Origin: an uncultured Pseudomonadota bacterium
Lineage (GTDB): Bacteria; Myxococcota_A; UBA9042; CAIXZC01
Direction of reading: 5' to 3'
Assembly (NCBI GenBank): GCA_937884235.1
Contig: CALGBT010000493.1
Coordinates: forward strand, 1-8,322
Length of the DNA stretch: 8,322 nt
A model generated the notes under the pieces. That model saw only the letters and a program-made list of their open reading frames with translations. It was not told the origin of the DNA and ran no database searches. This document shows positions 1-6,251 of this stretch, piece after piece (the stretch's first letter is position 1; the number at the start of each line of letters is the position of its first letter). The translations under genes were made by a program, and so were the position numbers.

Positions 1-1175
1 CCAAGTTCGCCGGGACCATCGAGTCCTTCGTCTTCCGCTTCCCGGGACTCCCTCGAGGAGGAAGGTTCGGCGTAGTCGACCGCGGGATAGGTGACGGGCG
101 GGATGAACTTGCGGTAGAGGCGGGCACCGATGTGAAGTGCGGCGATGGGGACCGCCACGTAGTAGACCAGGAAGTTTGCCAGGGAGACAAAGTAGAAGCT
201 GAGATCGGAATAGCTCCCCGCCATGTTGGCCGCCCAGGGCAGGACAACGCCGGCCTCATCGGTATAGACAATCAAGTTCCACATGATGATGGCAACGCAG
301 CAGTAGTTGAGCGTGATATTGCCCAAAACGCTGGCAGCGTGGGTCCACTTGAAGCCACTTGAGCGCTTGTCTGAGAAGGGCCAGAAGAGGACCGAACCCA
401 GGATGCCAAACTGGTCGACAAAGGTATGCCCCCAGAAGGCAACGGTGCCGACTCCAAATGCCGTGATGGCCAGGGGTGTGGTGAAAGCGGCAGCGCCGTG
501 GTCAGAGACTCCCAGGAGCCCGTAGATGAGCCACCCCAGCAACCCGCAAAGAACGCCCACAAAGGGGCTGTGTGCCCAGGTCCGGTGCCAGGGGATGAAA
601 TCCATTCGCACCTGGTCGCCCACAGGCACAAACGAGAAATCTGGCCCGGAGAAGATCCCTACCGTGGTCCGGGCGTGGTAGGGATTGTTCATGTCGGCCT
701 GGTAAGGGGCCTCCGCCACCATCTTGCCGTGCCCCTCTTCGCCAGTGGGCACCGAATTGGGAAGATGGCCACCGCCGCCCATTACCTGGCCCATGGTCAT
801 GAGGGGGCCGATTTCAGCGTGAACCACCTTCTTTTCCTGGTCAATCTTGATGGAGTAGGTGCGATGGAAATTGGCCGAAACCTTGAGGGTGTGCAACTTC
901 ACTTTGATGGTCTTCTGGGTATCGTGCGCCTCATCGATGGCTTTCGCCACCATGTCAGCAATGGGCTGAGCATCGAGGGCTTTCAAATCCGGGGTGAACG
1001 TATAGTCGTGCTTCCAGAGATACCTTCCCATCCTGAAATCGAGGGTGTCGGGAAGTAGACCAAAGGCGCCGCCCATTAGAATAATCAGAGAGTTGTCGTC
1101 CAGCGTCGCCCGCATGGCCTCGGGGAAACAGGTAGCGACGGCAACTCCAGTCAAAAAGTGTCCTATGCCTTTCAT
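1..1175 (-). CDS. YdjM-like (DUF457) membrane-bound putative metal-dependent hydrolase, 3' end missing
   Basis: The reading frame is open from the ATG at 1175 to the left window edge (391 codons, no stop), so the C-terminus is missing. Family signatures are visible in order: His6 in an N-terminal membrane segment; a GLLPD-x-x-D motif at residues 39-46; an HRTWAHS motif at 197-203; a hydrophobic helix at 205-222; GHTFVDQFG at 249-257; WPF at 265-267; and further membrane segments at about 285-303 and 325-348. His/Asp in these positions is typical of the DUF457/YdjM (COG1988) family, annotated as LexA-regulated membrane hydrolases in enterobacteria; the substrate is unknown. Unusually, about 140 residues (55-195), largely hydrophilic and with a GGGGH stretch, separate the Asp motif from the HRTWAHS motif. 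After the last helix comes an acidic, Ser/Glu-rich tail. The GGAGG site at about 1182-1187 overlaps the stop codon of the TctA-like gene, which argues for co-translation. The family call is fairly secure; catalysis is not shown. Confidence 0.82.
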   Translation of the reverse strand, partial: MKGIGHFLTGVAVATCFPEAMRATLDDNSLIILMGGAFGLLPDTLDFRMGRYLWKHDYTFTPDLKALDAQPIADMVAKAIDEAHDTQKTIKVKLHTLKVSANFHRTYSIKIDQEKKVVHAEIGPLMTMGQVMGGGGHLPNSVPTGEEGHGKMVAEAPYQADMNNPYHARTTVGIFSGPDFSFVPVGDQVRMDFIPWHRTWAHSPFVGVLCGLLGWLIYGLLGVSDHGAAAFTTPLAITAFGVGTVAFWGHTFVDQFGILGSVLFWPFSDKRSSGFKWTHAASVLGNITLNYCCVAIIMWNLIVYTDEAGVVLPWAANMAGSYSDLSFYFVSLANFLVYYVAVPIAALHIGARLYRKFIPPVTYPAVDYAEPSSSRESREAEDEGLDGPGEL

Positions 1176-1186
1176 TTCGCCACCTC

Positions 1187-2524
1187 CTACAAGAAGCCAA
1201 GCCAGCGGGCCACATCAGTTCCGTTCCCCCACATGTTGAAGAACATTGGAACCAGCAGCACCGCCAGCAGATTAATTCGACGGGTATGCCAGAGATTGGG
1301 GATCATGCCGATCATGGTTGCCACCGTGAGGATGCAGAGCCCCTGCCACCCGGTGATATAGCCCACCAGGCCCACCATGACGAACATTCCAAAGAGGGAG
1401 AACCACTTGTAGTGGACCTTGCTCACCATCCACTGGGCCATGCGGGAGTACCCGAAGATCATGAGGAATCCCACCGCGCCCATGAGGACGATGATGCCGG
1501 TAATTCCAAGGAACTGGCCGTAAGTCTCCGGCACGAAGAAGAGAGATATATTTATGGCTGCCCCACCCCGCCGCAAAAAGACGCCAGGCATGAAAAAGAA
1601 GAGGAGGGTGCCCACATAGTACATAACTCTGCCGGCACCGCCGCCGATGATGAACTGGCGGTCACCGGAGGTCACCGTGGCGTGACCCGAGAGCAGCAAT
1701 GCAGGCCCCGGTGTAATGGCCGGCGTGAATCCTGCGAAGATACCCGCCAAAAGCCCCGACGCCCCACCTCGCACCACGTCCTCGGTGTAGAGTTCCACCG
1801 ATTTGCAGACGTGCTGCTTAGGTGACTTGACCGTGCCGATCAACGTGCAAAGCTGCGACGGAATGGCAAAGAGGCCGACAAATACAGGCATCAGCGACTG
1901 GAAGGTAGAATCAGTGGGAATGATGGTACGATGAAAGATGAACATCCCCAGCAGTCCCGCCAGCCCGAAGGAGAGATAGCCCATCATGATGGGAATCCAA
2001 CCATCGAGAATTCGCTTCCACGGTGTCGGCGCGGTACCCGGGTCCTTGGGCCATTCGGTCATCAGCAAGAAGACGATTACCGTACCGATGATCCAGTAGA
2101 GATGGGGCCGCAAGAGATCCCGGAAGAACGCTGCGTAGGAACCAAACAGCGGAAAGCCGATGCCGATGGCGACGATGGCCACGAGGGAGCCGACCCCCCC
2201 GAGGATGACCGCCTCATGTCCCCGCCCTTCGTAGAGAAACTTCTCGTGGGGGAGCATGATATAGCGTGACTCATCGTCGCACGGTTGGAAGAACTGCGAC
2301 GTAATGGTGAAGAGCATCGCAAACCCGACCACCAGGCCAATGAGGAAGGAGGTCAGATACATGGGGTCCAATCCCTCGAAGAACGAAAAGACCGCGAAGA
2401 CAATGGTCATGGTAATGGCGATGACGTTGTAAATGTGCAGCCCGGGAATAATCGAGGCCGCGGCAGACACAACAACGCCCAATAGCGCAAAACCGACACA
2501 GGCAAACAGGACCGCAGATTCCAT
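1187..2524 (-). CDS. TctA-like (DUF112/COG1784-type) multi-pass membrane protein
   Basis: This 445-residue protein is almost entirely hydrophobic, with roughly 10 to 12 membrane segments. Two related signatures mark the TctA/DUF112 fold: IIPGLH at residues 25-30, and FTPAITPGP at 266-274 after a Gly/Ala-rich helix. A third family-like stretch (LMPVFVGLFAIPSQL) lies at 211-225. In classical tripartite tricarboxylate transporters, TctA is the large permease partnered by TctB and the periplasmic binding protein TctC. No TctB or TctC is encoded here, and the compact form resembles the stand-alone COG1784 group, best known from archaea, whose substrate is unknown. A polar loop at about 80-105 and a Pro/Lys-rich loop at 157-172 separate the helices. 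The ATG shares one base with the stop of the upstream OB-fold gene (TAATG), so translation is probably coupled. The fold assignment is good; transport activity is inferred. Confidence 0.8.
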   Translation of the reverse strand: MESAVLFACVGFALLGVVVSAAASIIPGLHIYNVIAITMTIVFAVFSFFEGLDPMYLTSFLIGLVVGFAMLFTITSQFFQPCDDESRYIMLPHEKFLYEGRGHEAVILGGVGSLVAIVAIGIGFPLFGSYAAFFRDLLRPHLYWIIGTVIVFLLMTEWPKDPGTAPTPWKRILDGWIPIMMGYLSFGLAGLLGMFIFHRTIIPTDSTFQSLMPVFVGLFAIPSQLCTLIGTVKSPKQHVCKSVELYTEDVVRGGASGLLAGIFAGFTPAITPGPALLLSGHATVTSGDRQFIIGGGAGRVMYYVGTLLFFFMPGVFLRRGGAAINISLFFVPETYGQFLGITGIIVLMGAVGFLMIFGYSRMAQWMVSKVHYKWFSLFGMFVMVGLVGYITGWQGLCILTVATMIGMIPNLWHTRRINLLAVLLVPMFFNMWGNGTDVARWLGFL

Positions 2525-2526
2525 TA
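2522..2526 (-). promoter_or_regulatory. TAATG stop/start overlap (translational coupling)
   Basis: The TAA of the short OB-fold gene and the ATG of the TctA-like gene share one A. Such overlaps usually let a terminating ribosome restart, which ties the amount of transporter-like protein to that of the OB-fold protein. The overlap itself is seen directly; coupling is inferred. Confidence 0.7.
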
Positions 2527-3048
2527 TTTGCCCCCCTTCTTTTCGAGCTTCAACATGGCCGCAGTATTGAGGGAGAGAAGACGGAAGCCTTCGCCGGCGT
2601 AGAGCGTTCCCTCAACATCAACGATGTCGCCTCGCTGCGGGACCTTGCCCGCCTCTTTCAAGTCGGCGTAGACCGGCCCGTCTACCTTCAGCTTGAGCAC
2701 GGCCTCATCAGACTTATCCGACGAGCCATCGTCAATCCAGAAACTGAAGATATTGGAGTCCTCGTAAGGGGTCTTGAATTCGCTGAAACGAATCACTTCC
2801 CCCTTCACTCGGTAGTGCAGGAAAGCGCCGTCAGAGGCCAGATTCTTGATCGGCGTAATCGGGGTCTCGACCATGCTCGCCCAGACGAGGAGCGCGACCC
2901 CGATAAAGGAAACACCTACGGCCACCATGGCGAGCTTCTTCTCGGTAATCCGCCGGTGAGGCTCAATGGCAGCGCAGCAGTACTGACAGACCACTGGGGT
3001 GCCCGGATCCTTGCCGCAGCTCGGGCAGAGTTTGGGATTAGCGCTCAT
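2524..3048 (-). CDS. zinc-ribbon, single-TM, OB-fold protein (short paralogue)
   Basis: The product has 174 residues. An N-terminal zinc ribbon uses Cys8, Cys11, Cys21 and Cys24, with an extra Cys25. A basic stretch (PHRRITEKK, 30-38) comes just before one hydrophobic helix at about 39-58. The rest (about 66-165) alternates short beta-type stretches with charged turns: a VKGEVIRFSEF strand, a FSFWIDDG strand, then VPQRGDIVDVEGTLY and a closing strand. This matches an OB-fold of the tRNA_anti-like or BOF kind. By the positive-inside rule the ribbon is cytoplasmic and the OB domain extracytoplasmic. The layout repeats that of the gene upstream, so the two look like paralogues. The start lies inside the end of that gene (11-base overlap), with AAGGAGG six bases ahead of the ATG. 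What the domain binds (nucleic acid, protein or other) cannot be told from sequence. Confidence 0.75.
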   Translation of the reverse strand: MSANPKLCPSCGKDPGTPVVCQYCCAAIEPHRRITEKKLAMVAVGVSFIGVALLVWASMVETPITPIKNLASDGAFLHYRVKGEVIRFSEFKTPYEDSNIFSFWIDDGSSDKSDEAVLKLKVDGPVYADLKEAGKVPQRGDIVDVEGTLYAGEGFRLLSLNTAAMLKLEKKGGK

Positions 3049-3991
3049 TGGCCACCTCCTTGGAAGTGCCAGCCACTTCGATGTCGGTTACCCACGATGA
3101 GTAGATCCGCCAGCCGGCGTACTTCTTGTGGTCCTTGTACTTGGCCACACCGGTAACACGCAGGGTGCTCCCGACCGGGGGAATCCCGTCCCAGGAGTTG
3201 GCGTCGCGAGGTATCGTCCCATCCATTTCCAGCCGACTCCATGGCAGTTCCACGCGCACATTGCGGTAGAAACCATCCTCGTCCTTGCGCTTGCCACCAT
3301 CTAGGAAGAGCACGACTGTGTAGGCCCCCTTGCTGCGGTCGTTCCAGGCCTTGCGCAGAGTACCCTCCACGACGACCCGAGCATTGCCGCCAAAGGCATC
3401 AGGAGGGGACCAGGCCAACTCCTCGGAGGTCAGATTGGCGACGACGGGGGTCGGCTTGATCTCGATTTCGTGGGGCGAACCGACGATCAAGGAATGCTTG
3501 TGAGTCCTGGTCTGGAAGTTACCGGTGACATGTACCGTATCCCCCCGGCCAGGCACCTTGCGCTGGCGCAAGATGCGCCGGGTTGCATCCTCGTAAGTCT
3601 TGACCCGGGTCTGACCCGTACCATCATCGAGGCAGAACTCCATGGTCCCGGCAGTGGGGTCGTCTGAGCCCGCCGCATGGTAGAAACGGGGCTCAGCGCA
3701 GACCTTACCTTCCAACTGCACATAGGCAAAGTTGCTGGTGCGCCCGAGCTCGCCGATCTTCATGAGCGGATTGCCCATGGTATCGCCCATGTACTTGAGC
3801 CCGAACATGCCCAGAATGGCCAGCACCGGCGACAGGTACTTCAACCAGAAAACGATCGGGCGCTTCCGATGGATCGCTCGACAGAATGGGCAGATCTCAA
3901 GCGGACCCACGTACCGTCCGCACGTCGGACAGTCAGTGATCCCGTTGGACTGACTATGAATAACCTTCTCAATTCCCGGGGGTCTCGCCAT
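3038..3991 (-). CDS. zinc-ribbon, single-TM, tandem OB-fold protein (long paralogue)
   Basis: This 317-residue protein is the first gene of the operon. A zinc ribbon uses Cys21, Cys24, Cys34 and Cys37. It is followed by basic residues (HRKRP, 41-45) and one membrane helix at about 46-66. Two OB-like beta domains follow: one at about 85-180, with a VQLEGKV strand, an MEFCLDDGTG hairpin and VPGRGDTVHVTGNF; and one at about 203-305, with RVVVEGTL, a YTVVLFLDGG strand and PPVGSTLRVTGVAKY. The phrase 'GD/GS-T-(hydrophobic)-VTG' occurs once in each domain and has a counterpart in the single OB domain of the next gene, which suggests domain duplication. Predicted topology is ribbon inside, OB domains outside. 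The start at 3991 is supported by GGGAGGAGA about eight bases upstream. Function is unknown. OB folds of this kind can bind nucleic acid or serve only as periplasmic beta barrels, so no specific role is assigned. Confidence 0.75.
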   Translation of the reverse strand: MARPPGIEKVIHSQSNGITDCPTCGRYVGPLEICPFCRAIHRKRPIVFWLKYLSPVLAILGMFGLKYMGDTMGNPLMKIGELGRTSNFAYVQLEGKVCAEPRFYHAAGSDDPTAGTMEFCLDDGTGQTRVKTYEDATRRILRQRKVPGRGDTVHVTGNFQTRTHKHSLIVGSPHEIEIKPTPVVANLTSEELAWSPPDAFGGNARVVVEGTLRKAWNDRSKGAYTVVLFLDGGKRKDEDGFYRNVRVELPWSRLEMDGTIPRDANSWDGIPPVGSTLRVTGVAKYKDHKKYAGWRIYSSWVTDIEVAGTSKEVANER

Positions 3992-4007
3992 CGCACTCTC
4001 CTCCCGC

Positions 4008-4048
4008 CATTGGCAACGCCCCCATCAAGGACGCTGGATTTGCCAATG
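4008..4048. repeat. 9-bp perfect inverted repeat in the operon leader
   Basis: CATTGGCAA (4008-4016) and TTGCCAATG (4040-4048) are exact inverted copies separated by 23 bases. The left half lies only a few bases from the ribosome-binding site of the first OB-fold gene. In the transcript the arms could form a hairpin next to that site; in DNA they could be a binding site for a dimeric regulator. Which of these applies, if either, is not known. Confidence 0.55.
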
Positions 4049-4115
4049 TAAGTCCAGTGAAATCAACATGAAACGATGTCTCTTAGTTAGGCCCACAGGC
4101 CAGTTTGCAGGTTTC

Positions 4116-4145
4116 AGTAGACATTAGGGTCGAGGGGGTTGTCAA
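4116..4145 (-). promoter_or_regulatory. candidate sigma70 promoter of the OB-fold/TctA/YdjM operon
   Basis: On the minus strand a perfect TTGACA (4140-4145) is followed after 18 bases by TCTACT (4116-4121), which matches 4 of 6 bases of TATAAT. This would give a leader of roughly 115-120 bases before the ATG at 3991. It is the only full -35 consensus in this gap. The weak -10 and the long spacer keep confidence moderate. Confidence 0.4.
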
Positions 4146-4176
4146 GCATGATATGGGCGTATGACGCAGAGCAAAA

Positions 4177-4226
4177 TGTCTTCCTGAGCGGAACGAGCGA
4201 AGCGAGTGCGGTCGAAGGATCTCCCG
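4177..4226. repeat. single-arm copy of the intergenic palindromic repeat
   Basis: The left edge GTCTTCCTGAGCG (4178-4190) and right edge AAGGATCTCC (4215-4224) resemble the ends of the arms at 7635-7752 (GTCATCCCG and AGGGATC). Between them lies a variable centre rich in GAGCG/GCGAG words. Elements with this 'GTCATCC...GGATCTC' plan are common dispersed intergenic repeats in many GC-rich bacterial genomes. The copy is diverged, so its relation to the 7635 element rests on the edges only. Confidence 0.5.
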
Positions 4227-4297
4227 CATGTCCTGATGTGACTTCCTGAAACTCAGTGCGGTACCTGGGGGAATCGGGAGAGGGGCTTTGCTGGGGC

Positions 4298-5428
4298 CTA
4301 TTCGAACGTGAAGCTCTTCTCTGCAGCCTGAGTGCGAACAGATTTGATCAGTGCGGAATCGAAGGTCTCGCCGCCGGACTCGGCGGCCATCTTGGTCTCT
4401 TCTTTTTCAACGTAGTCGCGGCGATCTTTGTTGAGTTTGGCGATCTTCTCCTGGATCTTCTTGCGCTCGTCGACCTTCTTGGCAACATATTCCTCTTTGT
4501 CCTTCTTGGACTTGCCCTTGAGTTCCTCGGGCAGCGCATCGTCGTCAACCTTGGCGAGGTCTACAGTCCCCTGAGCCACCGCATCTCCAAGGTCCCATTC
4601 GGTGTTGCTGTAGCCAGCAGTGGACTTGAAGACGGCGCGGTTGACCATGCTGCCGGGAGCCACCGACGCGGCATTGCTGTCCTGAGTCGCCTGGCGGGCG
4701 CTCGCCTCCCCACCCTTCCGACCATAGGGAATGTAGGTGTCGTTGAGTTTGGCACCAAGCCGCATTATCTCGTCGTCCTGGGGGGCCTGGATGTGGGCCA
4801 CCGCCCGATCCTGGTCGATGTGGATGTAGGTGCCGTCGGCCAGCCGCGCCCCGTCCTGCCACCCGCCGGAGACGCCTTCGTCGTATGGTCCGCAGTGGAT
4901 GGTGTTAATGATGATGCCCTTGTTGATGGCCGCCTTGCAGGAATCACGGTAGTCCACGGGGCCCTGGCGGAAGGGCTCGTTGCCGGCGATGATCATGACC
5001 TTCAGGTCGTTGTTGGCGCCGCTCCAGTCGAGCTGGCGCTGGGCGGTCTTGATGACCTGACCGCAGTACTCTGAGCCGCCATTGGTGGTCAGTGCGAAGA
5101 GCTTCTCGGAGACCTTGTCGAGGTCGGAGGTGAAACCCAGCACCTGTCGAATGTAGCCCTCTTTTGACGGCAGCGAATCATTGCCATACTCGTATAGCGC
5201 AACCTGAATCTCGGGCCGGACGCCGTTGCGCTTAGCCATGACAAATTCATTGACGATCTTCCAGAGCTGGGATTTGGCCTGCTGAATCAGCCCGTCCATG
5301 CTGTTGCTGGTATCCAGCAGAATGGCGATCTGAATCAGCGGCTTCTCGTGGTCCTTGTGGGCCAGCGCCGGAGCGGAGGCCAGACAAATCATAACTGCCA
5401 GGGTAATCAGGGTCGTCAGCTTTCTCAT
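4298..5428 (-). CDS. secreted von Willebrand factor A domain protein
   Basis: This 376-residue protein has a clean Sec signal peptide (MRKL, hydrophobic core, ALA cleavage site near residue 23). A VWA domain follows. The MIDAS motif begins DTSNS at 39-43; then come VALYEYGND (76-84), the TTNGGSEYCG block (114-123), the IIAGNEPF block (146-153) and a LADGTY-x-x-ID block (196-205). This order matches a widespread family of bacterial periplasmic or secreted VWA proteins of unknown role. The acidic residue usual at the last MIDAS position appears to be replaced in the GNEPF motif. Cys122, Cys164 and Cys179 could form a disulfide. The C-terminal part (about 300-350) is highly charged, rich in Lys/Glu and probably coiled coil. 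The frame stays open upstream to an ATG at 5527, but the ATG at 5428 has GAGGTG five bases ahead and begins the signal peptide, so it is preferred. The gene lies 197 bases downstream of the Cys-Tyr repeat gene on the same strand. Confidence 0.85.
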   Translation of the reverse strand: MRKLTTLITLAVMICLASAPALAHKDHEKPLIQIAILLDTSNSMDGLIQQAKSQLWKIVNEFVMAKRNGVRPEIQVALYEYGNDSLPSKEGYIRQVLGFTSDLDKVSEKLFALTTNGGSEYCGQVIKTAQRQLDWSGANNDLKVMIIAGNEPFRQGPVDYRDSCKAAINKGIIINTIHCGPYDEGVSGGWQDGARLADGTYIHIDQDRAVAHIQAPQDDEIMRLGAKLNDTYIPYGRKGGEASARQATQDSNAASVAPGSMVNRAVFKSTAGYSNTEWDLGDAVAQGTVDLAKVDDDALPEELKGKSKKDKEEYVAKKVDERKKIQEKIAKLNKDRRDYVEKEETKMAAESGGETFDSALIKSVRTQAAEKSFTFE

Positions 5429-5625
5429 GGTGTCACCTCTCCTTATTGCATCCGTTATTAGATTCTTGGCGCCTCGCAGCTCAGCCGCTTGTGCCATTTC
5501 ATGAGCCTTCTTTGTCTTTAGCAGCATCGCTCAGCCTCGCATCAGGTCGCCCATATACGAGGTCGCTTCGGGAAAAGTTCCATGCCATATGAAGAAAATT
5601 GTAATGGGCGGTAAATACAGGAGAA

Positions 5626-6192
5626 CTAGCTCTCGGTGTCGGTGGGGAAATCGCCGGCGAAGTAGCACATCAGGAGATCGTCATCCAGATGAATTACCTC
5701 AGGAGGATCGGCGATGGCATCCGGCAATTGCTTGTAGCACATGATTAGATCATCTGGTTCAACGACGTCCGGCAAGGGGTCCGGGGTGATGTCCGGCGGC
5801 ATCGGGTCGTAACACATGATGGCTGTGTCCGGGCTGGGGATGTCAGGCGAAGGTTGGATGTCCGCCGATTTGTAGCAAAGAGTGGGCAAATCCTGTGACC
5901 CCGTATCATAGAAGCTCGGAACGTCGACCTGCTCGTAACACATGACCTGCAGGTCCTGCGACTGCAAGTCAGGCTTTTTCTCCGCTTTCTTCTCGGAGAC
6001 CCCAGCGCAGCCAGCGGTAACCATCACCGTTCCCCCGAGGAGCGAGAGCGCCAGCGTCCAGAGTGCCAAACGCCAGCGATAGGTGCGAGTCCCGCGGCGG
6101 CGCCCGATACCAAACAACAGCATCCCGCCGACTGCACCAACCAGAAGACCCACCGCGGTCCACTTCCACATTGAGAAGGCCACGTCCTTCAT
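5626..6192 (-). CDS. membrane-anchored protein with five Met/Leu-Cys-Tyr repeats
   Basis: The product has 188 residues and belongs to no family I recognise. Hydrophobic segments lie at about 11-30 and 42-60, joined by a very basic loop (RRRGTRTYRWR, 31-41) that should be cytoplasmic. The second segment ends in TAGC (Cys62), a weak lipobox, so the protein may be lipid-anchored or simply span the membrane. The exported tail (about 65-188) is rich in Asp and Pro and carries Cys-Tyr preceded by Met or Leu five times: Cys85, Cys106, Cys127, Cys152 and Cys176, spaced 21, 21, 25 and 24 residues. Apart from Cys62 these are the only cysteines. The linkers vary, but each has a D/P-rich stretch, and the residue before the motif is mostly hydrophobic (IMCY, LMCY). 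The ATG at 6192 has GAGGTG six bases upstream; a TTG at 6210 in the same frame is less likely. Possible roles are metal binding, a surface linker or a multi-core modified peptide; none is proven. Confidence 0.75.
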   Translation of the reverse strand: MKDVAFSMWKWTAVGLLVGAVGGMLLFGIGRRRGTRTYRWRLALWTLALSLLGGTVMVTAGCAGVSEKKAEKKPDLQSQDLQVMCYEQVDVPSFYDTGSQDLPTLCYKSADIQPSPDIPSPDTAIMCYDPMPPDITPDPLPDVVEPDDLIMCYKQLPDAIADPPEVIHLDDDLLMCYFAGDFPTDTES

Positions 6193-6222
6193 CCCTTCCA
6201 CCTCACCCAAAACTGTGGAATC

Positions 6223-6251
6223 ATAGTACGAGATCGGGAGGGTTCACGCAA
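6223..6251 (-). promoter_or_regulatory. candidate promoter of the Cys-Tyr repeat gene in the divergent gap
   Basis: On the minus strand TTGCGT (6246-6251) is followed after exactly 17 bases by TACTAT (6223-6228), about 31 bases ahead of the ATG at 6192. The -10 is good and the -35 matches only in its first half. The 59-bp gap between the two divergent start codons must also hold the promoter of the plus-strand lipoprotein gene, for which I see no convincing pair of boxes. Confidence 0.35.

Larger units (their letters stand above)
3992..4297. other. intergenic region ahead of the four-gene operon
   Basis: No gene is supported in these 306 bases. Read on the minus strand, from the end of the VWA gene toward the OB-fold gene, they hold a single-arm copy of the palindromic repeat (about 4177-4226), a candidate sigma70 promoter (4116-4145), a 9-bp inverted repeat (4008-4048) and the ribosome-binding site of the operon's first gene. 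No hairpin followed by a T-run is seen after the VWA stop codon. Confidence 0.6.

Noticed and set aside
426..1058. Plus-strand open frame of 210 codons
   Set aside because: It lies antisense to the YdjM-like gene, whose motifs, start site and operon position are convincing. The translation has no recognisable domain.
1286..1825. Plus-strand open frame of 179 codons rich in His, Glu and Arg
   Set aside because: It is antisense to the TctA-like gene; its odd composition is what the complement of hydrophobic codons gives.
4256..5074. Plus-strand open frame of 272 codons with hydrophobic stretches that looks like a membrane protein
   Set aside because: It is the complement of the VWA gene. The hydrophobic runs arise from reading Lys/Glu-rich coiled-coil codons backwards, and no good ribosome-binding site precedes it.
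5429..5527. 33-codon upstream extension of the VWA protein
   Set aside because: It would bury the signal peptide inside the protein; the ATG at 5428 has a proper ribosome-binding site.
6063..6251. 63-codon upstream extension of the plus-strand lipoprotein
   Set aside because: It overlaps the divergent gene and its translation is low-complexity Arg/Pro/Ser. The ATG at 6252 begins a signal peptide with a Shine-Dalgarno site.
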